This document shows, one piece after another, positions 1 to 10,570 of a stretch of 64,000 nucleotides of DNA. Origin of the DNA: Punica granatum (lineage: Eukaryota > Streptophyta > Magnoliopsida > Myrtales > Lythraceae). The stretch covers positions 10,044,001-10,108,000 of the forward strand of contig NC_045129.1 in the NCBI RefSeq assembly GCF_007655135.1, in the 5' to 3' direction. A program made the translations under genes and the position numbers. Below the pieces are notes generated by a model, which saw only the letters and a program-made list of their open reading frames with translations, did no database searches and was not told where the DNA came from. Each line of letters starts with the position of its first letter. The first letter of the stretch is position 1.

Positions 1-309
1 TCATTATATGACAATGTTAGCGGACTCGGCTGTCATAATCACTCTCTCTCAAAAAAAAAGAAAAAAAAAGAATTATGAAGCCTCACTATTCATTATATGA
101 CAATGTTAGCGGACTCGGCTGTCACACTCACTCTAAAAAAGAAAAAAAGAATTATGAAGCATTACTAAGAGCCACAGCTTCCCGCCTTCCATGAGCTAAA
201 CCCGACGTTCTCTCTCTCTCTCTCAATCAAAAGCGAAGCCGAAAAAGCCATAGCTTCCGCTGCTTCTATAAGTTACATTCTACCCAAGAAGAAGAAGCAG
301 CCTTCTTGA

Positions 310-505
310 ATGGACCTCCTGAAAATCTTTGGTGCAGACTACTTGGAACAAGTCTTTGGGGCAGACTACCCGGATCAAGACGTCTTGGATGGATTCCTCC
401 GAGATTGCTCGAGCGTTAAGGATCTCACCGTATCAGGGCAGTTTCGGGCTGGTCATTCAATGCAGACACTGATGCAAGAGGAGCATGCCCTTACCCCAAC
501 AGTGG
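310..505 (+). pseudogene. FBD/LRR-type fragment, repeat copy 1
   Basis: This is a short 5' piece of the gene remnant at 3,664-4,596 (DQDVLDGFLRDCSSVKDLTV is readable). It is cut at about 505 where the Copia-derived sequence starts. A second copy occupies 1,997-2,192. It is too short to encode a functional domain. Confidence 0.6.
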
Positions 506-1078
506 TATTGGAGATTTCGATACTTTAGGGAAGTCTTTGACGGATTAGGGAAGATCTCATTTTCCCGATATGTTTTCATTCTATTATTATCTTGTACCAT
601 GATTTTCTCTTCTTCTTTCCTCTTGTACGACCTTCCCTTTGTACACCATGAGATTTATATATATATGATCAGGATGTACCAGTAGTGTAGAAAAGAAGAA
701 TAAAATAATAACTTTCTCCATTCAATTATTTGTCCATCTCCTTCTCTATTTTCAAATTTCAGATGGTATTAGAGCTTTAAGATCCATAAAGTGAGAGAGA
801 TCATGAGTACCTCCAAATCAATCGATGTGACATCGCTATACTTCCTCAGCACCTCGGATAATCCGGGGACGGCCCTTGTCACTATCGTGCTCAATGGTGA
901 AAACTACCAAATGTGGTTGAAGGCAATGCTCAGGGCGCTAGAAGCAAAGAACAAGATTGGCTTCATAGACGGGACGCTCAAACAACCGGATCCATCAAGC
1001 CCTGACTATCCGCTGTGGAGGATCAATAATTCCATGATTACATCGTGGATCATCAATTCTAGTCACTTATCAATGTAA
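506..1078 (+). mobile_element. Copia LTR tail + PBS + gag N-terminus fragment, copy 1
   Basis: The segment begins where the FBD-like fragment breaks off (about 506). It runs through an LTR-like stretch to TGGTATTAGAGC at 764-775, which resembles the initiator-Met-tRNA primer-binding site of plant Copia elements. Just downstream, an ATG at 803 opens a frame ending at 1,078. Its peptide contains NYQMWLKAMLRALEAKNK and IGFIDGTLKQPD, the conserved start of Copia gag (Retrotran_gag_3 type). It stops after ~90 codons, so no zinc knuckle, protease, integrase or reverse transcriptase is present. This is a captured 5' piece of a retrotransposon, not a working element. Confidence 0.75.
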
Positions 1079-1289
1079 CGCAAAGAGCATACTGACCAGA
1101 GCCCGGCTGAGTCAAACTCGGTGACACTCGCCTAAGTCATTCTCTCCCTCGAAAAAGAAAAAAAAAGAAAAAAAAGAAATATGAAGCCTTACTAGTCACT
1201 TATCAATGGAACACAACTCGGCTGAGTCATCCTCCCTCTCTACCTCTCTCTCTCGAAAAAAGAAAAAGAAAAAAAAGAATTACGCAGCC

Positions 1290-1860
1290 TCACTATTCAT
1301 TATATGACAATGTTAGCGGACTCGGCTGTCACACTCACTCTCTCTCGTAAAAAAGAAAAAAAGAAAAAAAAGAATTATGAAGCCTTACTAGTCACTTATC
1401 AATGGAACGCAACTCGGCTGAGCCATCCTCCCTCTCTACCTCTCTCTCTCAAAAAAAGAAAAAGAAAAAAGAATTACGCAGCCTCACTATTCATTATATG
1501 ACAATGTTAGCGGACTTGGCTATCACACTCACTCTCTCTCATAAAAAGGAAAAAAAGAAAAAAAAGAATTATGAAGCCTTACTAGTCACTTATCAATGGA
1601 ATGCAACTCGGCTGAGCCATCCTCCCTCTATACCTCTCTCTCTCGAAAAAAGAAAAAGAAAAAAAAGAATTACTCAGCCTCACTATTCATTATATGACAA
1701 TGTTAGCGGACTCGGCTGTCATAATCACTCTCTCTCAAAAAAAAAGAAAAAAAAAAGAATTATGAAGCCTCACTATTCATTATATGACAATGTTAGCGGA
1801 TTCGGCTGTCACACTCACTCTAAAAAAGAAAAAAAGAATTATGAAGCATTACTAAGAGCC
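1290..1860. repeat. Purine-rich minisatellite, ~194-196 bp unit (block 1)
   Basis: The marker TCATTATATGACAATGTTAG starts at 1,297, 1,491 and 1,687, with a short unit at 1,777. Spacing is 194, 196 and 90 bp. Each unit alternates CTCTCTCTC runs with AAAAAGAAAAAG runs and carries two short unique cores. Shorter units with the same marker start at 1 and 90. Lysine-rich open frames across this block are low-complexity by-products. Confidence 0.85.
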
Positions 1861-1996
1861 ACAGCTTCCCGCCTTCCATGAGCTAAACCCGACGTTCTCT
1901 CTCTTTCTCTCAATCAAAAGCGAAGCCGAAAAAGCCACAGCTTCCGCTGCTTCTGTAAGTTACATTCTACTCAAGAAGAAGAAGCAGCCTTCTTGA

Positions 1997-2192
1997 ATGG
2001 ACCTCCTGAAAATCTTTGGTGCATACTACTTGGAACAAGTCTTTGGGGCAGACTACCCGGATCAAGACGTCTTGGATGGATTCCTCCGAGATTGCTCGCG
2101 CGTTAAGGATCTCACCGTATCAGGGCAGTTTCGGGCTGGTCATTCAGTGCAGACACTGATGCAAGAGGAGCATGCCCTTACCCCAACAGTGG
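1997..2192 (+). pseudogene. FBD/LRR-type fragment, repeat copy 2
   Basis: Tandem duplicate of 310-505 with a few substitutions (for example Ser to Arg in the DCSRVKDLTV stretch). It is broken at the same point by the Copia fragment. Confidence 0.6.
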
Positions 2193-2766
2193 TATTGGAG
2201 ATTTCGATACTTTAGGGAAGTCTTTGACGGATTAGGGAAGATCTCATTTTCCCGATATGTTTTCATTCTATTATTATCTTGTACCATGATTTTCTCTTCT
2301 TCTTTCCTCTTGTACGACCTTCCCTTTGTACACCATGAGATTTTTATATATATGATCAGGATGTACCAGTAGTGTAGAAAAGAAGAATAAAATAATAACT
2401 TTTCTCCATTCAATTATTTGTCCATCTCCTTCTCTGTTTTCAAATTTCATATGGTATTAGAGCTTTAAGATCCATAAAGTGAGAGAGATCATGAGTACCT
2501 CCAAATCAATCGATGTGACATCGCTATACTTCCTCAGCACCTCGGATAATCCGGGGACGGCCCTTGTCACTATCGTGCTCAATGGTGAAAACTACCAGAT
2601 GTGGTTGAAGGCAATGCTCAGGGCGCTAGAAGCAAAGAACAAGATTGGCTTCATAGACGGGACGCTCAAACAACCGGATCCATCAAGCTCTGACTATCCG
2701 CTGTGGAGGATCAATAATTCCATGATTACATCGTGGATCATCAATTCTAGTCACTTATCAATGTAA
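2193..2766 (+). mobile_element. Copia LTR tail + PBS + gag N-terminus fragment, copy 2
   Basis: This is the tandem duplicate of the fragment at 506-1,078. The primer-binding-site-like TGGTATTAGAGC is at 2,452-2,463, the ATG at 2,491 and the stop at 2,766. The gag peptide differs from copy 1 by a single visible residue (Pro to Ser after QPDPSS). The matching stop and flanks show that it was copied as part of the macro-unit and was not inserted separately. Confidence 0.75.
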
Positions 2767-2979
2767 CGCAAAGAGCATACTGACCAGAGCCCGGCTGAGT
2801 CAAACTCGATGAAACTCGCCTGAGTCATTCTCTCCCTCGAAAAAGAAATAAAAAAGAAAAAAAAGAAATATGAAGCCTTACTAGTCACTTATCAATGGAA
2901 CGCAACTCGACTGAGTCATCCTCCCTCTCTACCTCTCTCTCTCGAAAAAAGAAAAAGAAAAAAAAGAATTACGCGGCCT

Positions 2980-3470
2980 CACTATTCATTATATGACAAT
3001 GTTAGCGGACTCAGCTGTCACACTCACTCTCTCTCGTAAAAAGGAAAAAAAGAAAGAAAGAATTATGAAGCCTTACTAGTCACTTATCAATGGAACGCAA
3101 CTCGGCTGAGCCATCCTCCCTCTCTACCTTTCTCTCTCGAAAAAAGAAAAAGAAAAAAAGAATTACACAGCCTCACTATTCATTATATGACAATGTTAGC
3201 GGACTCGGCTGTCACACTCACTCTCTCTCATAAAAAGGAAAAAAAGAAAAAAAAAGAATTATGAACCCTTACTAGTCACTTATCAATGGAACGCAACTCG
3301 GCTGAGCCATCCTCCCTCTCTACCTCTCTCTCTCTCGAAAAAAGAAAAAGAAAAAAAAGAATTACTCAGCCTCACTATTCATTATATGACAATGTTAGCG
3401 GACTCGGTTGTCACACTCACTCTCTCTCATAAAAAGGAAAAAAAGGAAAAGAAAATTATGAAGCATTACT
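2980..3470. repeat. Purine-rich minisatellite, ~194-199 bp unit (block 2)
   Basis: This is the same minisatellite family as at 1,290-1,860. Marker starts are 2,986, 3,180 and 3,379 (spacing 194 and 199 bp). The block closes the second macro-unit and leads into the third, truncated one. Confidence 0.85.
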
Positions 3471-3663
3471 AATGCAACGCAAAGAGCATCCTGACCGGAG
3501 ACCGGCGGCCGAGTCATACTCTCTCTCTCTCGAAAAAGCCACAGCTTCCCGCGTTCCATGAGCTAAACCCGACGTTCTCTCTCTCTCTCGATCCGAAAAA
3601 GCCACAGCTTCCGCTGCTTCTGTAAGTTACATTCTACCCAAGAAGAAGAAGCAGCCTTCTTGA

Positions 3664-4596
3664 ATGGACCTCCTGAAAGTCTTTGGTGCAGACTACCTGG
3701 AACAAGTCTTTGGGGCAGACTACCTGGATCAAGACGTCTTGGATGGATTCCTCTGGGATTGCTTGAGCGTTAAGGATCTCACCGTATCAGGGCAGTTCCG
3801 GGCTGGTCGTTCAGTGCAGACACTGACGCAAGAGGAGCATGCCCTTACTTCCAACAGTGGACTACTTGCACATCAACGCGCCATCCGTGGAGAAGCTGCA
3901 GCCCCGTCTCAGGCCCAGCTGGTGGAGGGGTGGATTCAAGATTCTGGTAAATTCAAGAAATCTCAAGACTTTCACGTTCTCAAGTGGAGCAGCGTATGCG
4001 TTTTGCTCGCGTGATGAGACTTATGGCCGGGCAGACGAGTTCTGGAGGGGCTATGGTTTCCATGTGTATCGTTGCATCATTGGATCCAGTTCGACCACCT
4101 TTTATGGTGAAGTCGTGGAGCGGCCTGACGCTCGTGATATACAATTTTACTTTGCCAACGACCCTCGGTTCAAATTTCCAGTCCGTCTCAGGGTCCATCT
4201 CGAGGAAGAGTTCAAAGGAGGAGCATGGCTCTTCTATCTTCTGGGTTGCTTTCAACGTCTCACGGATGTGAACATAACGAAGGTAATCAGGCACAGCGAT
4301 TTCTAAAACCGGGCATTGTCCTCCCACATTACCTCTTATAGAAATGCATCTCTGCATTTAACAGGACCTTCCACCAGAGCACGACCTGATAATCCCGGAA
4401 GTACAGGGCCCGGAGGATGCACACGATGGTTTCAAATGGTGTACTAAACATAGTCTTCGATAACTTTGATCTGGAGTCGGGGGATGAGGAGAGAATGCTG
4501 CGGTTGTTACTTCTGTTCGGGTTTTCGCTGGTTGAATTCAAGGTCGAGCTAAGACGTCTTCCTAGGTCCCTGGAAGAGCATGAACTTGTCTCGTGA
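3664..4596 (+). pseudogene. F-box/FBD/LRR-like gene remnant
   Basis: F-box/FBD/LRR proteins are substrate adaptors of SCF ubiquitin ligases. The first frame (3,664 onward) reads DGFLWDCLSVKDLTVSGQF, like the 'CPxLEDLxV' LRR strand of this family. Near 3,850 the sense shifts one frame to VDYLHINAPSVEKLQ and NLKTFTFSSG, typical of the segment before FBD, running to 4,306. A third frame (4,427-4,596) has a run beginning VLNIVFDNFD and then RLLLLFGFSLVEFKVEL, which resembles an FBD domain, and ends in TGA. No F-box motif is visible upstream; that part is either missing or replaced by repeat. The frame breaks could partly be introns, but no clean splice pair joins them. I treat it as a degraded gene. 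The family assignment is from motif memory only. Confidence 0.5.
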
Positions 4597-4804
4597 TACA
4601 GCAGTTATTCGAATAGAATGCTAGAAGGTCGCCGTCCCGTAGAGTTCTGCTAATGCGCTTTTGACATATTCCATGGTATTGACCTTTGTCCAAGAGTCGT
4701 AGTTGGGGCCAATCCCGTAAACTGCTTTGGCAAATTTTTTGAGACCATGGTTCACTCATCATATTGATTCGTAAGGACATTCTCGACGTAAGGATCATAC
4801 AGTG
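4562..4804 (-). other. Unassigned minus-strand coding-like remnant
   Basis: Two overlapping minus-strand frames contain protein-like stretches (ENVLTNQYDE, then KFAKAVYGIGPNYDSW and EYVKSALAELYG) separated by a frame change. I do not recognise the family. It directly follows the kinase remnant but does not look like kinase sequence. Confidence 0.2.
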
Positions 4805-5587
4805 ATTGGAATTGATCCACCCCTTGTTTGGATTCCTATGACAGCCGCTTCACTGTTATATCCTGTCCGTCCCTGAACTACCCTTCCAAACTCAATGCCG
4901 GGATAACAATTAATAAAGAGATCGAATCGGCACGTGTAATTAAAATTACCCTGTAAAACATTTCACCTAAAAGTATCCTATAACCAGATCCGTGGCCTCC
5001 CTTCCCGAGCTTATTTTTATTTGAGAAAATATATGTGGCATCAGCTACGGCATTAAAACTGAACAGCGATAGCTTGAGATCCTCGTCATTGTCGGCATGC
5101 CTTTGTTGATCCTGTATTATTTGTCTTGCAAAATGTGCAATTGCCCAACTTTAGGATGGAAATTCTTTCTTTCCAAACTCATTGACAACGCACAAAAGGT
5201 CTACGATGTACCTCCAAGCTTAAGTCGTTTCTTCTTCTTCGTGAGCAAGACATAAATAACTCCCACGATGACTGCTCCTAACAGGTCAGGTATGACCATG
5301 ACTCTCGCTTGTCTTTTCATCTATCCATCGGAGCCTGTGAAGACCGTACATAACGATTACGCGTGGCAAGGAGACGTATGTAAGAAAAGCACACAGAATG
5401 TCCGTACGAAATTAGCACTATAATAAGAGATACCCAATTCGGAGGCAGCCATTTTTATATAAAGATCTTGTACATTCTTGGCATTCTCCCTGATGTCGAT
5501 CAACTCATCGAACCAAATCAAACACCTACCCCCTCCTTCTCTTATTCCAAGCTCGAGCACACAGAACAGGAGCGGTTCCTTGAGCAC
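4805..5587 (-). pseudogene. G-type lectin S-receptor-like kinase remnant
   Basis: Intact members are plasma-membrane receptor kinases. Reading the minus strand downward, three pieces occur in the family order. The first (5,587-5,360) contains CLIWFDELIDIRENAKNVQD and LYIKMAASELG, the PAN/APPLE-domain end. The second (about 5,310-5,215) is a hydrophobic LLGAVIVGVIYVLLTKKKK stretch, matching a membrane span followed by basic residues. The third (about 5,080-4,810) has AVADATYIFSNKNKLGKGG, the glycine-loop start of the kinase domain, and later a GQDITVKRLS-like VAVK motif. The pieces lie in different frames with stops between them, and the rest of the kinase is missing or unrecognisable. The lectin and S-locus domains upstream are absent. 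Confidence 0.6.
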
Positions 5588-6409
5588 GACTTCTCACACT
5601 TTTTGAGGTCCTTGACTCCATTGTTCTCTTAAACCACGAGTTCCTTGTGCCATGGCTCTATCCATTCATGTTGTTTAAGGATATTGATTTTAGATTAATC
5701 ATCTTAATTAGTTGTGGTCTGCGCATTATTTTCTTATGATACTTGAGACAATAGTATCAGCATTCGTCTTTCGCATATAGCCTTCATAATGTCACATATA
5801 TCAAGAATCACAAATGAGATTATTTTTCAATTGCTATATTACATGTTTTTGTTTACCATCTCAATGAAGAAGATAATTATAAGAGGTTTCGTCCTATGTT
5901 TTTTTTTTCTTTTAACATTTGAAAAATAAGCGATACGCACTTGGAAATCATAGCTATGCTCACCACATGCAATGCTCGTGGCCTTCCAACTAGTATATGG
6001 AAAAAGTAGCAAAACCAATTAAGAGAAATATGCATAAGATATATCCTATATTATGCAAGATAATAATCCCCATCGAGCATCTTGTACTTATGTGTGGCCG
6101 AATTATAATATAATATAATTTTAATTTAATTTGATAATTTAATTTTAATTTACTAGATAGATAGATAGATGCTTTAGCCACCTCTCTCCTCATAATGCCA
6201 CGTCAACCTAGGATTGCATTAAGTTCTTCCATCTATACACCTCAAGCTTAACTTAATTTTAATTTATGAGTTGAGAGTTTTCAAATGGAAGTATGTCATA
6301 GCCGCCTATACATATATATATATATATATAAATTCATCCTTTCGAGTCTATAGCAAAAGTCGCCTTCTTGTGAATCTTCACATTTCATTTATTTCGATGG
6401 ATGAATCCT
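5588..6409. other. Intergenic, no gene seen
   Basis: AT-rich DNA with a (TA)n microsatellite at about 6,309-6,330 and a GATA run near 6,156-6,168. I see no coding signal in either strand. Confidence 0.6.
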
Positions 6410-9225
6410 CTCACATATTTTTTGATTGGATCGGGGCTGAAACCCAATGAAAGTAAATTAAATTACACAAGAATGGGGCATGGAGACCCCCCGAGATATC
6501 ACTTGAAAGGAAGGAAATATTACCCTCCGGAGGAGAATGAAAAATGTTGAGACCCCAAGAGAGAGATTTTCGAGCGAGCCAATCCACACGAGTTAGCTTA
6601 TTTGTAAGTATGGACAACGTGAACTTTTGAGTCCTAGCCGAGAAGACTGCAAATGGCTCGGATTAGTGGAGAATAGTAGGTGCGACCTCCCTGACTCCCA
6701 AAGCCAGGCGGTGTACCACTTCAGAGGCCACTTCTGCTAGAACCCTTCTAAACCCGAGTGCCCAAGAGAGCTCAGTCCAGTCTTAAGTTGCCGCAGCTCA
6801 GCCAAAGTTGTGGCATACCCAATATTTTGAGCAAACCTCCCAGCCATCGACCATCTTCATCCTGAATCAAGCCATCTGCTTCTGCAGTTCTCGGGTTGCG
6901 AGGCGCCATCCGTGTTAAGCTTGACCCAGCCATTAGGAGGACGAAGCCACTTAATCGAACGCCATTCTCGCATTAGCTTATTTAGTACCTTAACCGAAGC
7001 TTCCATAGCCACTTTAGAATTCTCCGTAATCCTCCGATGACTGGGGAGGGTCAGAAGGTCAAGTAAAGCCCTGCGCTCGAAGAGTTCCTTGTTTCGCCAT
7101 GACCAAAGGAGCCAACATCCTACCCAGGAACATAGTGACCAGTGGGGAGGATTCGTACCTGGAAGGAGATTTTGATAGAGCAAATCAACAAGGGAGAGAC
7201 CGAACCATTGGGACCAGCTTGATCCAAATCTCTTGGGTTAAAGGGCAATCTCGAGGGAGATGGAGTGTTGTCTTCTCGGATTGCTTGCAACGATGACAGA
7301 AACCGGAAGGAGCCAAAGAGCAGCGAGCTCTGTATGCGTTCGTATGTAACCGATCGTGGGCAGCAAGCCATAAAAATTACCGCACTCTCTATGGACCTGG
7401 CCACATCCAAATAGATGCCCATATTGGTCTCTACAATCCCCGCGAGCTTGAAGCCAGGAGACGATATGCAGACGCCACTGAAAAGGAGCCCGAGAGTTCA
7501 AGCTTCCAATAAATTCAGTCATCTCCATCAGTAATGGAGGGGGCTTACAAGCAGTCACTTTAAGTGTGTCGATAGATCCAAGAGTGACCGGCAAACTGGA
7601 ATCCAGGCATCCTCCCAGAATTTCGCAGACGCACCATTACCTAACATCCAAACTACTCCATGGCTAACTGAGTTTCAAGCATTTGTAATCACCTCCATAA
7701 CCATGAGTCCGTGGCCTCCATTGAAAACCTGAAATCCGAAAGCATTCTACCCATGTACTCCCCCCCTGAGGACTCTCGACCAAAGTTCATTTGGCTTCAT
7801 AATCATATTCCCGCCAATTTTACTTAGAAGAGCGTCATTAAAGATGCTCAGGTTCGTCATGCCCAAACCTCCATTAGAAGTAGGCCGAGTAATATTCGAT
7901 ACCAAGAGAGAGATAAAAGAGAGAGGAAGTCGATTGAATGAATGGACTAAGTCAATTGTATTGATAGTTATGAACGCCCTTATAAGGACTAAGTCTAGCC
8001 AACTAATTAGGAAAGATAGCTAACTAACTAGGAAAGATAAGATGCTAGCCTAAAGTGTAGATAATATACACAAATACATGATATACAGAATATTCTAGAC
8101 CGTAATGCGTAATAGAAGACCAATTAACAAGATGGATCTTCTGGCGTTGCTTTGAATGCCCCCATATGAAGTTCTGACAAATTCGATCAAGCTCATCGGC
8201 AAATATAGCCAGGAGACTTCAAAATGTGCATGGAGTAACTAAGGCTTGCTTGGAGGACCGAAACAAGCTAATGACCTGCCATAGGGAGAAAGGAAGCCAC
8301 CCATCCATTAAGTCTCGCCTGGGTTCGCTCAATAACTTGCTGAAAGTGGATTCTCCGAACCTCCCATGAATAATTGGGATACCCAGATACCTCCCCAACT
8401 TGGAGACCTCTTTAAACGCTTGCACCTTTAATATGTTATCCCTGTCTGCACACAGCGAATGTTGTGGTTGAAAAACATAACGGTTTTCTATGCACTAACC
8501 TTTCGCCCGGATATCGCCCAGAAATGGTCCAAAACCTTAGTTATAATAGTCATTTGCTCTGCTCATCCTTCCGTGAATAGGAGGAGGTCATCTGCAAACG
8601 TAACATGTGATATGCCTGGACTTCGGCTCCCAACTCTCTTGGCCTTCCATCTCCCCTCCCTCACAGAGCCTTCTATAAGATGTGCATGCATCTCAATACA
8701 TAAGACAAATAGATATAGCGACAGAGGGCAGCCTTGCCTGATGCCTCTTTCCGTTGTGAAGAAGTCTGTCAATTCCCCTTTCAGTAGGACCGGCATTGTA
8801 GGTGTAGTAAATTAGTAATACAGTCCATGATAATTCGACATCAATTTGCGGGCACACCTGCCAAAAGCAAGGTTTTATGAACAGAACTCCATGAAAGACG
8901 ATCATAGGCTTTCTCAAGGTCCCCTTTAATTGTCATAAACTTTTTCTGACCCTTCAAGTGGTTCATGGTGTGGATGAGCTCTTGGGCAATAACAGCAGTA
9001 TCATGTATGTGCCAGCACACCTCGCAACCGATTGGCAATTGTCTTTGGGAGACGTCGCATACACTGATCGGCTAAAATTGATGGAGCGTCTCAGGCATTT
9101 CTACTTTTGGGATGAGAACCAAAAGCGCGTCATTAACTGAGCTTTCTGAGATGGATCCACTGAAAATTCCTTGTAAGAAAGCCAGTAAAGCTGGCCAAAT
9201 AGACTCCCAGTTTACTTGGGGAAAA
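6410..9225 (-). mobile_element. Decayed LINE (L1-like non-LTR retrotransposon), 5'-truncated
   Basis: Read down the minus strand, the segments follow plant L1 order. The reverse transcriptase start is at about 9,225-9,060 (LIPKVEMPETLHQFRPIS). KGDLEKAYDRLSW is near 8,924-8,890. The catalytic FADDLLLF is near 8,598-8,575, preceded by RGIRQGCPLS. Next come LGRYLGIPIIHGRF (about 8,390) and the post-RT DRICQNFIWGHSKQR block (about 8,190). The zinc-knuckle/WRNKELFE region is at about 7,200-7,080. An RNase H-like WVKLNTDGA at about 6,935 continues to RVDWLARKSLSWG near 6,590. Many frameshifts and stops break it. The endonuclease domain is missing, as expected from 5' truncation during target-primed reverse transcription. 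An LTR fragment interrupts it at 7,894-8,108. Confidence 0.88.
7894..8108 (-). mobile_element. 215-bp LTR/PBS fragment inserted in the LINE
   Basis: The pentamer GTAAT stands on both sides (7,889-7,893 and 8,109-8,113). Removing the 215 bp plus one pentamer lets the LINE reading frame continue without a break (SSIT then RPTS on the minus strand). On the minus strand the insert looks like the 3' part of a plant Copia LTR (GTATATTATCTACACT, then TAGTTAGTTAGCTATC). It finishes with TGGTATC, the first bases of a Met-tRNA primer-binding site. No TG...CA full LTR is visible, so it is a truncated or TRIM-like piece. Confidence 0.65.
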
Positions 9226-9305
9226 AGGGAAAAAAAGAAAAGAAAAGAAAAGAAGCTTGAATTCCATCTTTACCCCTCCGCGACATCTACCACTCTGTTT
9301 ATATG

Positions 9306-9306
<1 letters not shown>

Positions 9307-9340
<34 letters not shown>

Positions 9341-9505
9341 TAATATATCTTCATTGCTTATTAACACGACTCTTTTCTCCCAACTCATTTATATATATTG
9401 TATGGTATATGTTGATTACCAATTCTCTGTCGTAAAAATCGATAACGGATTGCCACGCAATGTGCAGGTATCACTAGTCTATATATATATATATATATAT
9501 ATACA
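9307..9505. repeat. Two (TA)n microsatellites
   Basis: Uninterrupted TA runs occur at about 9,310-9,338 and 9,479-9,503. Open frames rich in Tyr-Ile across them are artefacts. Confidence 0.9.
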
Positions 9506-9539
9506 CACGTGTGAAAGCAATGTATGAGGTGGGTTCGGC

Positions 9540-10570
9540 CAGATAGCCTCAGAACATTCCGTTTCTGAATAGAATTTTTTCAAACTTTTGAGTTTTTAAA
9601 ATTTTAAATTATATTTGATTATAAAATTAGTAATAAAATCTTCTGAAATAATATTCCACTTAAAAACCGACAATTCCATAAAATCTTTTGGATATTACGG
9701 TGATATTCAATTAAGGCAATATGAATTTTCTAAATGGACTTTCTAAGTTTTTTTTTCAAATTATAGAAATTATTTTTAATAAAAAATAATTTTTAAAAGA
9801 TATCTCATCAAAAAATATGTTTTCTTGATTTCTCTAATTTTTATAATTTATATATTATTTAATAATCTTGAATTTTTTAATATGAAAGTTAATATTTCAT
9901 CCCAGATGGCCTTAGAATGCTCCGTTTCTTAATGATTTTTTTTATTTTTTGAGTTTTTAAAAATTTTAAATTATATTTAATTATAAAATTAGAAACAAAA
10001 TCTTCTCAAATAATATTTCATTTAATAAAACTGAAAATATCATAAAATCTTTTGGATAATACGGTGATATCCGTTGAGTGCAATATGAATTTTCTGAATA
10101 GAACTTTCTTGTTTTTTTAAAATTTTTTAATTTTCGAAATTATTTTTAATAAAAAAATATTTTTAAAAAGATTTCTTGAATTTTTTTAATTTTATAATCT
10201 ATATATTATTTAATAATCTTGAATTTTTCAAAAAAAAAGAATATTCCCTCACATAAATATTAATATCAAAATAAGTATATATTATTACATATTCATACAT
10301 AATATATATATATATATAATTTAATATATGGTTATGTGGACAACGTTTAGTATATATAATAAGAAAAAATATATATGAATTATATTGTTTTATAGATACC
10401 TATTTTTTAAAAATAGATAAGATAATATTTTATAGACATATATCGAATTTTCTAGATTTTTGAATTTTCTATTTTCGAAATTATTTTTATGAAAAATATA
10501 TTTTTTATATATCTCATCATAAAATTCAATTTCTTGATTTCTTTAATTTGTATAATCTATACAACACAAT
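9540..10570. repeat. Diverged AT-rich tandem repeat, ~365-bp unit
   Basis: Unit 1 starts near 9,542 (AGATAGCCTCAGAACATTCC) and unit 2 near 9,904 (AGATGGCCTTAGAATGCTCC). They keep the same order of landmarks: CCGTTTCT, TTTAAATTATATTT, AAAATCTTCT, CATAAAATCTTTTGGAT, ACGGTGATAT, CAATATGAATTTTCT. A third partial copy resumes near 10,444-10,570 (GAATTTTCT, TTTCGAAATTATTTTTA, TTTCTTGATTTC). No coding content. Confidence 0.7.

Larger units (their letters stand above)
1..3840. repeat. Tandem macro-repeat, about 1.69 kb units (2 full, third diverging)
   Basis: Two units lie head to tail with an offset of 1,686-1,688 bp: 1 matches 1,687, 310 matches 1,997, 803 matches 2,491. The copies differ by scattered substitutions and by small indels in the A/G-rich tracts. 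Each unit holds, in order, a purine-rich minisatellite, a short FBD/LRR gene fragment, the 3' part of a Copia LTR with its primer-binding site, the first ~90 gag codons, and more minisatellite. A third unit begins near 3,379 and follows the same order until about 3,860. There it continues into a longer FBD gene remnant instead of the Copia fragment. The array is cut by the left edge of the window, so its true copy number is unknown. Confidence 0.9.

Noticed and set aside
1304..1881. Lysine- and serine-rich open frames in the left repeat
   Set aside because: They are translations of AAAAAGAAAAAG and CTCTCTC simple sequence and shift with repeat length.
1290..3470. CRISPR-like spacing of repeats
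   Set aside because: Units are contiguous minisatellite copies without unique spacers, and this is plant nuclear DNA.
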